A stretch of DNA of 64,000 bases from Salvia splendens. Its lineage: Eukaryota > Streptophyta > Magnoliopsida > Lamiales > Lamiaceae. Under the pieces are notes generated by a model, which worked only from the letters and a program-made list of their open reading frames with translations, was not told where the DNA came from and did not search any database. The DNA lies in NCBI RefSeq assembly GCF_004379255.2, contig NC_056049.1, positions 14,244,063 through 14,308,062 of the forward strand, in the 5' to 3' direction. Made by a program: the position numbers and the translations under genes. This document shows, piece by piece, positions 20,989 to 33,050 of this stretch. Numbering within the stretch: position 1 is the stretch's first letter; each line of letters begins with the position of its first letter.

Positions 20989-22974
20989 ATGGTGAAGTCC
21001 GGTGGTGAGCTGCCGAAGGGGGAGGCCACGGCCTTGATACACACGATGCAGCCGCCTTCCTCGCCTGAGTGGAAGTTTCGTTCGATTGCACGGCCCAAAA
21101 CCAAAAGGGTTGGCACGCCCCACCCGGAAAAAGCTCGACAAGCCCTTAAAAGAGCCGGTCTTGAATCTGGTTCGGAGGTGAGTCGGGCTAAGAAGAAGAT
21201 GGTTTTCGAAATGGCTGATGGACTCGTCGGCAAACTCCATGGTGAAGGGAGGGGGTCGCCGGATGTTAAGCAAGCTCTTACTGGGGAGATGTTGAGCTCC
21301 TTAGCTCAAATGGCAAAGGATGAGAAAGCTTCGACAAAAGATTTGGAAGGTCTTGATGGTGAGGGGATGGCCGGAATTGCGCCGGCGCCGGCGCCGGCTG
21401 GCCGGGACCTTGATGTCTCATGCTTGGAGTATGAGATGGTCAACAAGGAGACCAATGCAAGTACACCTCTCCATGTGACGCCTAGGCTAGAGGATGGGTT
21501 GGCATGTGACTTACAAAAGAAGGAAAAGACAAAGGTTACTTTGCTTGGGCAAGAGAATGATGGTCCATTTGAGGTAAATGCCATTTTGAATTCAAATTCA
21601 GCACCATGTGCTATCTACACTCAATTTGGCATTTGATGGAGAAAAGAGGGACCATGGCACCGACGGCCGGCCGCCGGAGTACCCGCCGGAAAACCTGGTC
21701 CCGCCTGCGAATGCATGGAAGGAGGCTAAAAACTTGTTTGCACATGGGGGGACGGGGTGCATGGTGGGAGCCTCAACACCACATAAAACCCATAAGGACG
21801 AGCCAATCCCACTCGACGCCGGCAAGGTCACACCTTTGGGGACAGCCGGAGACTTTGAAGGTACACCTTATCTCTCCTTTACCGATGTTGAAACGGCATA
21901 TCTCTGGGAGAAACTAGGACTAGCCATTGTTGGGAAGTTTTCCTACTCACTCCCTTCTTCTTTCCAAATTTAAAAAAGCTTAGGGGGTATGGGGCTAGTT
22001 GGTTCTTTCAATGCCAAGCACATCCTACTTCAATTCCAAGATATGGCTGATTATGCTAAGGTTTAAGTGGCCCTAATGGGAGTCCGGTTTCGTTTGTTGA
22101 CATTCACCCAATGAGGGTGTTCAAATGGGCACCGGACTTTGATACGTTCTTTGAGTCGCCCATCGTTGCCGTGTGGTGCAATATCATGGGACTACCGGCC
22201 CATCTTTTTGAGGAATCGGCCCTCATGGCAATCGGAAAGCTACTAGGCAAGCCGTTACAAGCGGACCATGCCACAATCAATCAAACCCAGCTCTCTTTTG
22301 CTAGGATATGTGTTGAGATTGATATCTCCAACCCCCCGACGGAGGAGATCATGCTATACATCCTAGGCAAAAATTCAAGACACAAAGTAGCATGGGACCG
22401 TATCCCATTGTTTTGCGAGAATTGTAAGCATGTTGGGCAAGTCATTGATGAGTGTCATGCATTGGGAGGAGGCAAGGATTACCGAACACCAACCAAGGCG
22501 TTCTGCCCTAGCCACGATCACAAGATCATCCGTCGAGAATGGCGTCCAAAGGTGGCGATTAGGGTTGGCACCTCACCGAACATTGATCAAACGAACAAGG
22601 AAAAAGATAGTGGCAACCAAGAGAAGAACAAGGAGGGTACAATGAACGTCGATCCGTTGGCTCCTCGAGCGCCCCTTGGGAGTCAACCAAGCATGGACGA
22701 GGATGGATTGCAATTGGTGTCGAGGAAGAGGAAAGGCAAGGCACATAAGGGAGACATGCACTCCAAAGCTCAACACATCGACAATTTGCGTTTGAAAGAC
22801 AATGTCGCCACGGTGTCATTCGATCGGGATGACTCTAGTGCGAACGAGCTGAGCACATGCTCAATGAATGTCTCATGTGGGCTCCCCAACCGGGAGAAGG
22901 AAGGCTTCATCGAGGAACTTGATCCGGGAGGGATCGTTCATCGTGGGGGTATCCCTATTGTGGGCCTCAATTAA
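20989..22974 (+). pseudogene. ORF1 remnant of unit 4
   Basis: The N-terminal block is open from 20989 to 21636 (KARQALKRAGLESGSEVSRAKKKMVF). A one-base insertion ends it after TQFGI. Further breaks are TAA after SSFQI and the KV-stop. The block 22111-22974 (287 codons) is open through DUF4283 part 2, the knuckle CENCKHVGQVIDEC (the usual Gly-His changed to Gly-Gln, so a zinc ligand is lost), DEDGLQLVSRKRKGK and the class C-terminus GGIVHRGGIPIVGLN. Confidence 0.85.
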
Positions 22975-23180
22975 GTGACGGACCTTGGATTTTGTGATGT
23001 GAAGGTTGCACCATGTTAATTGTAATAGAATAGTGAAGAGTACATTGATGACCACTCTAGTTGGTAGGGAGGCCCTCATTGTACTCTAATTGGTTTTGTC
23101 GAGCCATCACTTTTTGGCGGCTCGGTGTTCCTGGTTGTTCGTTGCAATTGTCCTTAGTAAAGCACAGGTGTGGGTCCACC

Positions 23181-23799
23181 ATGGCTCGATTTTTATGTGG
23201 GCTGAATAGGGATATTGCAAACATTGTGGAGCTTCAACACTATGTTGAGTTGGAGGACATGGTTCATATGGCCATGAAGGTGGAGGGACAATTGAAGAAG
23301 GGAACAATCCAAAAGATTTTTTCAACAAGTTCTCATTCTTCAAGGACAAAAGAGTGGACTTCATCCAAATCCAATTTTGGGGCAGCTTCTAAACCCAAAA
23401 TGAAGCGTCGACATCCAAGTCCAAAGAATTTGAGAAGGGTAAAGGTATTTCTACTTCTACTTCTACTCGAAATAGAGATATCAAATGTTTTCGTTGTCAA
23501 GGTGTTGGACACATTGCATCTCAATGTCCAAACAAAAGGGTGATGATTTTGAAGCCAAATGGAGAGATAGAATCTGAAAGTGAACGTGAAGATGATGATG
23601 ATGAGGAGGAGGATAAACAATTGGAGGAGATTGGACCAGAACATGGAGAACTTTTGGTGGTTCGAAGGGCTCTAAACATGCAAAACAGAAACGATGATCA
23701 ACAAAGGGAGAACATCTTCCACACAAGGTGTTTGGTCCAAGGTGAACTTTGCATAATGATTATTGATGGTGGTAGTTGTGCAAATGTTGGAAGTTCTGA
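23181..23799 (+). pseudogene. Gypsy gag-protease fragment of unit 4
   Basis: Same extent as in unit 3, with [17 protein letters not shown] in the linker (units 1-3 have SHSLRTKEW). The CCHC knuckle is intact. Confidence 0.85.
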
Positions 23800-23922
23800 G
23801 AGATTAAGATAGATCCGTACCCCAGAAATTTAGTGAGGGAAGCTCTCCCTTCTCTCTAGAATTCGATCTCTTTCCCTCCCTCCCCTTTGAGGGAGGTGAA
23901 ATGTGATTGTTGCATCCGACAC

Positions 23923-25892
23923 ATGGTGAAGTCCGGTGGTGAGCTGCCGAAGGGGGAGGCCACGGCCTTGATACACACGATGCAGCCGCCTTCCTCGCCG
24001 GAGTGGAAGTTTCGTTCGATTGCACGGCCCAAAACCAACCACCCGGAAAAAGCTCGACAAGCCCTTAAAAGAGCCGGTCTTGAATCTGGTTCGGAGGTGA
24101 GTCGGGCTAAGAAGAAGATGGTTTTCGAAATGGCTGATGGACTCGTCGGCAAACTCCATGGTGAAGGGAGGGGGTCGCCGGATGTTAAGTAAGCTCTTAC
24201 TGGGGAGATGTTGAGCTCCTTAGCTCAAATGGCAAAGGATGAGAAAGCTTCGACAAAAGATTTGGAAGGTCTTGATGGTGAGGGGATGGCCGGAATTGCG
24301 CCGGCGCCGGCGCCGGCTGGCCGGGACCTTGATGTCTCATGCTTGGAGTATGAGATGGTCAACAAGGAGACCAATGCAAGTACACCTCTCCATGTGACGC
24401 CTAGGCTAGAGGATGGGTTGGCATGTGACTTACAAAAGAAGGAAAAGACAAAGGTTACTTTGCTTGGGCAAGAGAATGATGGTCCATTTGAGGTAAATGC
24501 CATTTTGAATTCAAATTCAGCACCATGTGCTATCTACACTCAATTTGGCATTGATGGAGAAAAGAGGGACCATGGCACCGACGGCCGGCCGCCGGAGTAC
24601 CCGCCGGAAAACCTGGTCCCGCCTGCGAATGCATGGAAGGAGGCTAAAAACTTGTTCGCACATGGGGGGACGGGGTGCATGGTGGGAGCCTCAACACCAC
24701 ATAAAACCCATAAGGACGAGCCAATCCCACTCGACGCCGGCAAGGTCACACCTTTGGGGACAGCCGGAGACTTTGAAGGTACACCTTATCTCTCCTTTAC
24801 CGATGTTGAAACGGCATATCTCTGGGAGAAACTAGGACTAGCCATTGTTGGGAAGTTTTCCTACTCACTCCCTTCTTCTTTCCAAATTTAAAAAAGCTTA
24901 GGGGGTATGGGGCTAGTTGGTTCTTTCAATGCCAAGCACATCCTACTTCAATTCCAAGATATGGCTGATTATGCTAAGGTTTAAGTGGCCCTAATGGGAG
25001 TCCGGTTTCGTTTGTTGACATTCACCCAATGAGGGTGTTCAAATGGGCACCGGACTTTGATACGTTCTTTGAGTCGCCCATCGTTGCCGTGTGGTGCAAT
25101 ATCATGGGACTACCGGCCCATCTTTTTGAGGAATCGGCCCTCATGGCAATCGGAAAGCTACTAGGCAAGCCGTTACAAGCGGACCATGCCACAATCAATC
25201 AAACCCAGCTCTCTTTTGCTAGGATATGTGTTGAGATTGATATCTCCAACCCCCCGACGGAGGAGATCATGCTATACATCCTAGGCAAAAATTCAAGACA
25301 CAAAGTAGCATGGGACCGTATCCCATTGTTTTGCGAGAATTGTAAGCATGTTGGGCAAGTCATTGATGAGTGTCATGCATTGGGAGGAGGCAAGGATTAC
25401 CGAACACCAACCAAGGCGTTCTGCCCTAGCCACGATCACAAGATCATCCGTCGAGAATGGCGTCCAAAGGTGGCGATTAGGGTTGGCACCTCACCGAACA
25501 TTGATCAAACGAACAAGGAAAAAGATAGTGGCAACCAAGAGAAGAACAAGGAGGGTACAATGAACGTCGATCCGTTGGCTCCTCGAGCGCCCCTTGGGAG
25601 TCAACCAAGCATGGACGAGGATGGATTCCAATTGGTGTCGAGGAAGAGGAAAGGCAAGGCACATAAGGGAGACATGCACTCCAAAGCTCAACACATCGAC
25701 AATTTGCGTTTGAAAGACAATGTCGCCACGGTGTCATTCGATCGGGATGACTCTAGTGCGAACGAGCTGAGCACTTGCTCAATGAATGTCTCATGTGGGC
25801 TCCCCAACCGGGAGAAGGAAGGCTTCATCGAGGAACTTGATCCGGGAGGGATCGTTCATCGTGGGGGTATCCCTATTGTGGGCCTCAATTAA
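23923..25892 (+). pseudogene. ORF1 remnant of unit 5
   Basis: Blocks are 23923-24192, 24208-24891 (through the Pro/Ala-rich region to SSFQI-stop) and 25029-25892 (second half of DUF4283, altered knuckle CENCKHVGQVIDEC, DEDGFQLVSRKRKGK, GLN stop). Confidence 0.85.
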
Positions 25893-26098
25893 GTGACGGA
25901 CCTTGGATTTTGTGATGTGAAGGTTGCACCATGTTAATTGTAATAGAATAGTAAAGAGTACATTGATGACCACTCTAGTTGGTAGGGAGGCCCTCATTGT
26001 ACTCTAATTGGTTTTGTCGAGCCATCACTTTTGGGCGGCTCGGTGTTCCTGGTTGTTCGTTGCAATTGTCCTTAGTAATGCACAGGTGTGGGTCCACC

Positions 26099-26717
26099 AT
26101 GGCTCGATTTTTATGTGGGCTGAATAGGGATATTGCAAACATTGTGGAGCTTCAACACTATGTTGAGTTGGAGGACATGGTTCATATGGCCATGAAGGTG
26201 GAGGGACAATTGAAGAAGGGAACAATCCAAAAGATTTTTTCAACAAGTTCTCATTCTTCAAGGACAAAAGAGTGGACTTCATCCAAATCCAATTTTGGGG
26301 CAGCTTCTAAACCCAAAATGAAGCGTCGACATCCAAGTCCAAAGAATTTGAGAAGGGTAAAGGTATTTCTACTTCTACTTCTACTCGAAATAGAGATATC
26401 AAATGTTTTCGTTGTCAAGGTGTTGGACACATTGCATCTCAATGTCCAAACAAAAGGGTGATGATTTTGAAGCCAAATGGAGAGATAGAATCTGAAAGTG
26501 AACGTGAAGATGATGATGATGAGGAGGAGGATAAACAATTGGAGGAGATTGGACCAGAACATGGAGAACTTTTGGTGGTTCGAAGGGCTCTAAACATGCA
26601 AAACAGAAACGATGATCAACAAAGGGAGAACATCTTCCACACAAGGTGTTTGGTCCAAGGTGAACTTTGCATAATGATTATTGATGGGGGTAGTTGTGCA
26701 AATGTTGGAAGTTCTGA
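26099..26717 (+). pseudogene. Gypsy gag-protease fragment of unit 5
   Basis: Same extent as unit 4; it differs from unit 4 by only a few bases, for example GATGGGGGTAG for GATGGTGGTAG in the protease codons. Confidence 0.85.
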
Positions 26718-26840
26718 GAGATTAAGATAGATCCGTACCCCAGAAATTTAGTGAGGGAAGCTCTCCCTTCTCTCTAGAATTCGATCTCCTTCCCTCCCTC
26801 CCCTTTGAGGGAGGTGAAATGTGATTGTTGCATCCGACAC

Positions 26841-28840
26841 ATGGTGAAGTCCGGTGGTGAGCTGCCGAAGGGGGAGGCCACGGCCTTGATACACACGATG
26901 CAGCCGCCTTCCTCGCCGGAGTGGAAGTTTCGTTCGATTGCACGGCCCAAAACCAAAAGGGTTGGCACGCCCCACCCGGAAAAAGCTCGACAAGCCCTTA
27001 AAAGAGCCGGTCTTGAATCTGGTTCGGAGGTGAGTCGGGCTAAGAAGAAGATGGTTTTCGAAATGGCTGATGTACTCGTCGGCAAACTCCATGGTGAAGG
27101 GAGGGGGTCGCCGGATGTTAAGTAAGCTCTTACTGGGGAGATGTTGAGCTCCTTAGCTCAAATGGCAAAGGATGAGAAAGCTTCGACAAAAGATTTGGAA
27201 GGTCTTGATGGTGAGGGGATGGCCGGAATTGCGCCGGCGCCGGCGCCGGCTGGCCGGGACCTTGATGTCTCATGCTTGGAGTATGAGATGGTCAACAAGG
27301 AGACCAATGCAAGTACACCTCTCCATGTGACGCCTAGGCTAGAGGATGGGTTGGCATGTGACTTACAAAAGAAGGAAAAGACAAAGGTTACTTTGCTTGG
27401 GCAAGAGAATGATGGTCCATTTGAGGTAAATGCCATTTTGAATTCAAATTCAGCACCATGTGCTATCTACACTCAATTTGGCATTGATGGAGAAAAGAGG
27501 GACCATGGCACCGACGGCCGGCCGCCGGAGTACCCGCCGGAAAACCTGGTCCCGCCTGCGAATGCATGGAAGGAGGCTAAAAACTTGTTCGCACATGGGG
27601 GGACGGGGTGCATGGTGGGAGCCTCAACACCACATAAAACCCATAAGGACGAGCCAATCCCACTCGACGCCGGCAAGGTCACACCTTTGGGGACAGCCGG
27701 AGACTTTGAAGGTACACCTTATCTCTCCTTTACCGATGTTGAAACGGCATATCTCTCGGAGAAACTAGGACTAGCCATTGTTGGGAAGTTTTCCTACTCA
27801 CTCCCTTCTTCTTTCCAAATTTAAAAAAGCTTAGGGGGTATGGGGCTAGTTGGTTCTTTCACTTGGAAATACTTGAATGCCAAGCACATCCTACTTCAAT
27901 TCCAAGATATGGCTGATTATGCTAAGGTTTAAGTGGCCCTAATGGGAGTCCGGTTTGGTTTGTTGACATTCACCCAATGAGGGTGTTCAAATGGGCACCG
28001 GACTTTGATACGTTCTTTGAGTCGCCCATCGTTGCCGTGTGGTGCAATATCATGGGACTACCGGCCCATCTTTTTGAGGAATCGGCCCTCATGGCGATCG
28101 GAAAGCTACTAGACAAGCCGTTACAAGCGGACCATGCCACAATCAATCAAACCCGGCTCTCTTTTGCTAGGATATGTGTTGAGATTGATATCTCCAACCC
28201 CCCGACGGAGGAGATCATGCTAAACATCCTAGGCAAAAATTCAAGACACAAAGTAGCATGGGACCGTATCCCATTGTTTTGCGAGAATTGTAAGCATGTT
28301 GGGCAAGTCATTGATGAGTGTCATGCATTGGGAGGAGGCAGGGATTACCGAACACCAACCAAGGCGTTCTGCCCTAGCCACGATCACAAGATCATCCGTC
28401 GTGAATGGCGTCCAAAGGTGGCGATTAGGGTTGGCACCTCACCGAACATTGATCACACGAACAAGGAAAAAGATAGTGGCAACCAAGAGAAGAACAAGGA
28501 GGGTACAATGAACGTCGATCCGTTGGCTCCTCGAGCGCCCCTTGGGAGTCAACCAAGCATGGACGAGGATGGATTCCAATTGGTGTCGAGGAAGAGGAAA
28601 GGCAAGGCACATAAGGGAGACATGCACTCCAAAGCTCAACACATCGACAATTTGCGTTTGAAAGACAATGTCGCCACGGTGTCATTCGATCGGGATGACT
28701 CTAGTGCGAACGAGCCGAGCACTTGCTCAATGAATGTCTCATGTGGGCTCCCCAACCGGGAGAAGGAAGGCTTCATCGAGGAACTTGATCCGGGAGGGAT
28801 CGTTCATCGCGGGGGTATCCCTATTGTGGGCCTCAATTAA
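26841..28840 (+). pseudogene. ORF1 remnant of unit 6
   Basis: Blocks are 26841-27125, 27141-27824 and 27977-28840. Changes specific to this copy include LLDKPLQAD for LLGKPLQAD and GGGRDYRT for GGGKDYRT. The knuckle is the CENCKHVGQVIDEC form. The C-terminus is complete. Confidence 0.85.
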
Positions 28841-29046
28841 GTGACGGACCTTGGATTTTGTGATGTGAAGGTTGCACCATGTTAATTGTAATAGAATAGT
28901 GAAGAGTACATTGATGACCACTCTAGTTGGTAGGGAGGCCCTCGTTGTACTCTAATTGGTTTTGTCGAGCCATCACTTTTGGGCGGCTCGGTGTTCCTGG
29001 TTGTTCGTTGCAATTGTCCTTAGTAATGCACAGGTGTGGGTCCACC

Positions 29047-29630
29047 ATGGCTCGATTTTTATGTGGGATGAATAGGGATATTGCAAACATTGTGGAGCTT
29101 CAACACTATGTTGAGTTGGATGACATGGTTCATATGGCCATGAAGGTGGAGGGACAATTGAAGAAGGGAACAATCCAAAAGATTTTTTCAACAAGTTCTC
29201 ATTCTTCAAGGACAAAAGAGTGGACTTCATCCAAATCCAATTTTGGGGCAGCTTCTAAACCCAAAATGAAGCGTCGACATCCAAGTCCAAAGAATTTGAG
29301 AAGGGTAAAGGTATTTCTACTTCTACTTCTACTCGAAATAGAGATATCAAATGTTTTCGTTGTCAAGGTGTTGGACACATTGCATCTCAATGTCCAAACA
29401 AAAGGGTGATGATTTTGAAGCCAAATGGAGAGATAGAATCTGAAAGTGAACGTGAAGATGATGATGATGAGGAGGAGGATAAACAATTGGAGGAGATTGG
29501 ACCAGAACATGCAAAACAGAAACGATGATCAACAAAGGGAGAACATCTTCCACACAAGGTGTTTGGTCCAAGGTGAACTTTGCATAATGATTATTGATGG
29601 TGGTAGTTGTGCAAATATTGGAAGTTCTGA
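29047..29630 (+). pseudogene. Gypsy gag-protease fragment of unit 6
   Basis: The linker codons for [10 protein letters not shown] are deleted (EHG-deletion-NMQNRND). Other changes are CGMNRDIAN and the protease codons SCANIGSSE. Confidence 0.85.
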
Positions 29631-29753
29631 GAGATTAAGATAGATCCGTACCCCAGAAATTTAGTGAGGGAAGCTCTCCCTTATCTCTAGAATTCGACCT
29701 CTTTCCCTCCCTCCCCTTTAAGGGAGGTGAAATGTGATTGTTGCATCCGACAC

Positions 29754-31752
29754 ATGGTGAAGTCCGGTGGTGAGCTGCCGAAGGGGGAGGCCACGGCCTT
29801 GATACACACGATGCAGCCCCCTTCCTCGCCGGAGTGGAAGTTTCGTTCGATTGCACGGCCCAAAACCAAAAGGGTTGGCACGCCCCACCCGGAGAAAGCT
29901 CGACAAGCCCTTAAACGAGCCAGTCTTGAATCTGGTTCGGAGGTGAGTCGGGCTAAGAAGAAGATGGTTTTCGAAATGGCTGATGAACTCGTCGGCAAAC
30001 TCCATGGTGAAGGGAGGGGGTCGCCGGATGTTAAGCAAGCTCTTACTGGGGAGATGTTGAGCTCATTAGCTCAAATGGCAAAGGATGAGAAAGCTTCGAC
30101 AAAAGATTTGGAAGGTCTTGATGGTGAGGGGATGGCCGGAATTGCGCCGGCGCCGGCGCCGGCTGGCCGGGACCTTGATGTCTCATGCTTGGAGTATGAG
30201 ATGGTCAACAAGGAGACCAATGCAAGTACACCTTTCCATGTGACGCCTAGGCTAGAGGATGGGTTGGCATGTGACTCACAAAAGAAGGAAAAGACAAAGG
30301 TTACTTTGCTTGGGCAAGAGAATGATGGTCCATTTGAGGTAAATGCCATTTTGAATTCAAATTCAGCACCATGTGCTATCCACACCCAATTTGGCATTGA
30401 CGGAGAAAAGAGGGACCATGGCACCGACGGCCGGCTGCCGGAGTACCCGCCGGAAAACCTGGTCCCGCCGGCGAATGCATGGAAAGAGGCTAAAAACTTG
30501 TTCGCACATGGGGGGACGGGGTGCATGGTGGGAGCCTCAACACCACATAAAACCCATAAGGACGAGCCAATCCCACTCGACGCCGGCAAGGTCACACCTT
30601 TGGGGATAGCCGGAGACTTTAAGGTACACCTTATCTCTCCTTTACCGATGTTGAAACGGCATATCTCTCAGAGAAACTAGGACTAGCCATTGTTGGGAAG
30701 TTTTCCTACTCACTCCCTTCTTCTTTCCAAATTTAAAAAAGCTTAGGGGGTATGGGGCTAGTTGGTTCTTTCACTTGGAAATACTTGAATGCCAAGCACA
30801 TCCTACTTCAATTCCAAGATATGGCTGATTATGCTAAGGTTTAAGTGGCCCTAATGGGAGTCCGGTTTGGTTTGTTGACATTCACCCAATGAGGGTGTTA
30901 AAATGGGCACCGGACTTTGATACGTTCTTTGAGTCGCCCATCGTTGCTGTGTGGTGCAATATCATGAGACTACCAGCCCATCTTTTTGAGGAATCGGCCC
31001 TCATGGCGATCGGAAAGCTACTAGGCAAGCCGTTACAAGCGGACCATGCCACAATCAATCAAACCCGGCTCTCTTTTGCTAGGATATGTGTTGAGATTGA
31101 TATCTCCTACCCCCCGACGGAGGAGATCATGCTAAACATCCTAAGCAAAAATTCAAGACACAAAGTAGCATGGGACCGTATCCCATTGTTTTGCGAGAAT
31201 TGTAAGCATGTTGGGCAGGTCATTGATGAGTGTCATGCATTGGGAGGAGGCAAGGATTACCGAACACCAACCAAGGCGTTCTGCCCTAGCCACGATCACA
31301 AGATCATCCGTCGTGAATGGCGTCCAAAGGCGACGATTAGGGTTGGCACCTCATCGAACATTGATCACACGAACAAGGAAAAAGATAGTGGCAACCAAGA
31401 GAAGAACAAGGAGGGTACAATGAACGTCGATCCGTTGGCTCCTCGAGCACCCCTTGGGAGTCAACCAAGCATGGACGAGGATGGATTCCAATTGGTGTCG
31501 AGGAAGAGGAAAGGCAAGGCACATAAGGGAGACATGCACTCCAAAGCTCAACACATCGACAATTTGCGTTTGAAAGACAATGTCGCCACGGTGACATTCG
31601 ATCGGAATGACTCTAGTGCGAACGAGCCGAGCACTTGCTCAATGAATGTCTCATGTGGGCTCCCCAACCGGGAGAAGGAAGGCTTCATCGAGGAACTTGA
31701 TCCGGGAGGGATCGTTCATCGCGGGGGTATCCCTATTGTGGGCCTCAATTAA
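29754..31752 (+). pseudogene. ORF1 remnant of unit 7
   Basis: This is the longest N-terminal block of the array (29754-30680). It is open until a one-base deletion at GDF-K (30620) shifts the frame. The second block 30889-31752 starts MRVLKWAPDF and has ISYPPTEEIM and NILSKNSRH variants. The knuckle is CENCKHVGQVIDEC and the C-terminus is complete. Confidence 0.85.
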
Positions 31753-31958
31753 GTGACGGACCTTGGATTTTGTGATGTGAAGGTTGCACCATGTTAATTG
31801 TAATAGAATAGTGAAGAGTACATTGATGACCACTCTAGTTGGTGGGGAGGCCCTCGTTGTACTCTAATTGGTTTTGTCGAGCCATCACTTATGGGCGGCT
31901 CGGTGTTCCTGGTTGTTCGTTGCAATTGTCCTTAGTAATGCACAGGTGTGGGTCCACC

Positions 31959-32576
31959 ATGGCTCGATTTTTATGTGGGCTGAATAGGGATATTGCAAAC
32001 ATTGTGGAGCTTCAACACTATGTTGAGTTGGAGGACATGGTTCATATGGCCATGAAGGTGGAGGGACAATTGAAGAAGGGAACAATCCAAAAGATTTTTT
32101 CAACAAGTTCTCATTCTTCAAGGACAAAAGAGTGGACTTCATCCAAATCCAATTTTGGGGCAGCTTCTAAACCCAAAATGAAGCGTCGACATCCAAGTCC
32201 AAAGAATTTGAGAAGGGTAAAGGTATTTCTACTTCTACTTCTACTCGAAATAGAGATATCAAAAGTTTTCATTGTCAAGGTGTTGGACACATTACATCTC
32301 AATGTCCAAACAAAAGGGTGATGATTTTGAAGCCAAATGGAGAGATAGAATCTGAAAGTGAACGTGAAGATGATGATGATGAGGAGGAGGATAACAATTG
32401 GAGGAGATTGGACCAGAACATGGAGAACTTTTGGTGGTTCGAAGGGCTCTAAACATGCAAAACAGAAACGATGATCAACAAAGGGAGAACATCTTCCACA
32501 AAAGGTGTTTGGTCCAAGGTGAACTTTGCATAATGATTATTGATGGTGGTAGTTGTTCAAATGTTGGAAGTTCTGA
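31959..32576 (+). pseudogene. Gypsy gag-protease fragment of unit 7
   Basis: Same span as the others, with two changes in the knuckle region (SFHCQGVGHITSQC) and one A missing near 32395 relative to the overlapping copy after the gap. The protease codons read SCSNVGSSE. Confidence 0.85.
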
Positions 32577-32755
32577 GACTTTTCCATGCAATCTTTTCAC
32601 CATTTCGGCCTTAGCTTTTCCATCAAGACTTGCACGATCTTCAATAGGTATTGGAATCAAATCTAGTGGGCTCAATGGATTAAAACCATACACAACTTCA
32701 AATGGAGAAAAGTTAGTAGCAGAATGAACACTTCGATTATAAGCAAATTCAGCAA
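32577..32755 (-). pseudogene. Gypsy integrase fragment, inverted relative to the gag piece
   Basis: The minus strand reads [18 protein letters not shown], then [15 protein letters not shown] and MVKRLHGKV, the end of the integrase core of plant gypsy elements. It ends at TCTGAGA, against gag-protease of opposite orientation. This is the first-contig copy of 45757-45935. Confidence 0.88.
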
Positions 32756-33050
32756 GTGGTTTCAAGATGACAACCGTGAAATCTCGGAGGTAGAGAGAGA
32801 CGCTCTCCCTTCTCTCAAAAATAACTCCCTATTGCATCGCCGGAAAACACCCACCCATCCCTCACGTCGCCACCCGCCCCTCCACCCTCACCACCCTGTC
32901 GGCCACCCCCCAATCCCACTCCGCCCTGTCACCCCCCCGGCCCATCCCCGACGAAAGCCACTTCAACGTCGGACTTGGCTCGCGGCTCCGTCAACCTCTA
33001 CTCCACGTCTTGGCTATACCTTGCCGAAGCCCCGCCCGGCTGGCCGAACA

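Larger units (their letters stand above)
20866..23799 (+). repeat. Array unit 4 (2934 bp)
   Basis: There is no poly(A) insertion. It carries a 14-bp deletion in DUF4283 near 22010 (shared only with unit 5), an extra T near 21633, and a full ORF1 C-terminus without the deletion of units 1-3. Confidence 0.92.
23800..26717 (+). repeat. Array unit 5 (2918 bp)
   Basis: Diagnostic changes are a small deletion after RPKTN (24037), a stop TAA at 24188-24190 (VK-stop; shared with unit 6), and the 14-bp DUF4283 deletion shared with unit 4. The part from 24736 onward corresponds to the first bases after the gap. Confidence 0.92.
26718..29630 (+). repeat. Array unit 6 (2913 bp)
   Basis: It shares the VK-stop with unit 5 but has the full DUF4283 segment (ACTTGGAAATACTTG present). 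A ~33-bp deletion in the gag linker near 29511 is diagnostic, and the same deletion is seen at 42687 after the gap. Confidence 0.92.
12466..32576 (+). repeat. Tandem array of chimeric LINE/gypsy units (macrosatellite)
   Basis: Six complete head-to-tail units (2965, 2965, 2934, 2918, 2913 and 2946 bp) follow one 5'-truncated unit. Each unit has a LINE 5' UTR, a broken ORF1 of the ORF1-only class, the LINE 3' UTR up to GTGTGGGTCC, then about 620 bp of gypsy gag to protease ending AGTTCTGA. All units share a one-base deletion in ORF1 (KV-stop after DYAK), so the founder was already dead. Neighbouring units are most alike, as expected for unequal crossing-over. The stretch from 24736 appears again after the gap and is probably the same DNA. 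Confidence 0.9.
29631..32576 (+). repeat. Array unit 7, last unit before the integrase scrap (2946 bp)
   Basis: Its gag-protease piece ends AGTTCTGAGA and then continues into an inverted gypsy integrase segment, where the other units enter a LINE leader. The overlapping copy at 42808-45756 appears base-identical over most of its length. Confidence 0.92.

Noticed and set aside
14936..32576. Regularly spaced repeats as a CRISPR-like or satellite-encoded gene array
   Set aside because: Units are ~2.9 kb, retroelement-derived and all carry dead reading frames; no short repeat-spacer pattern.
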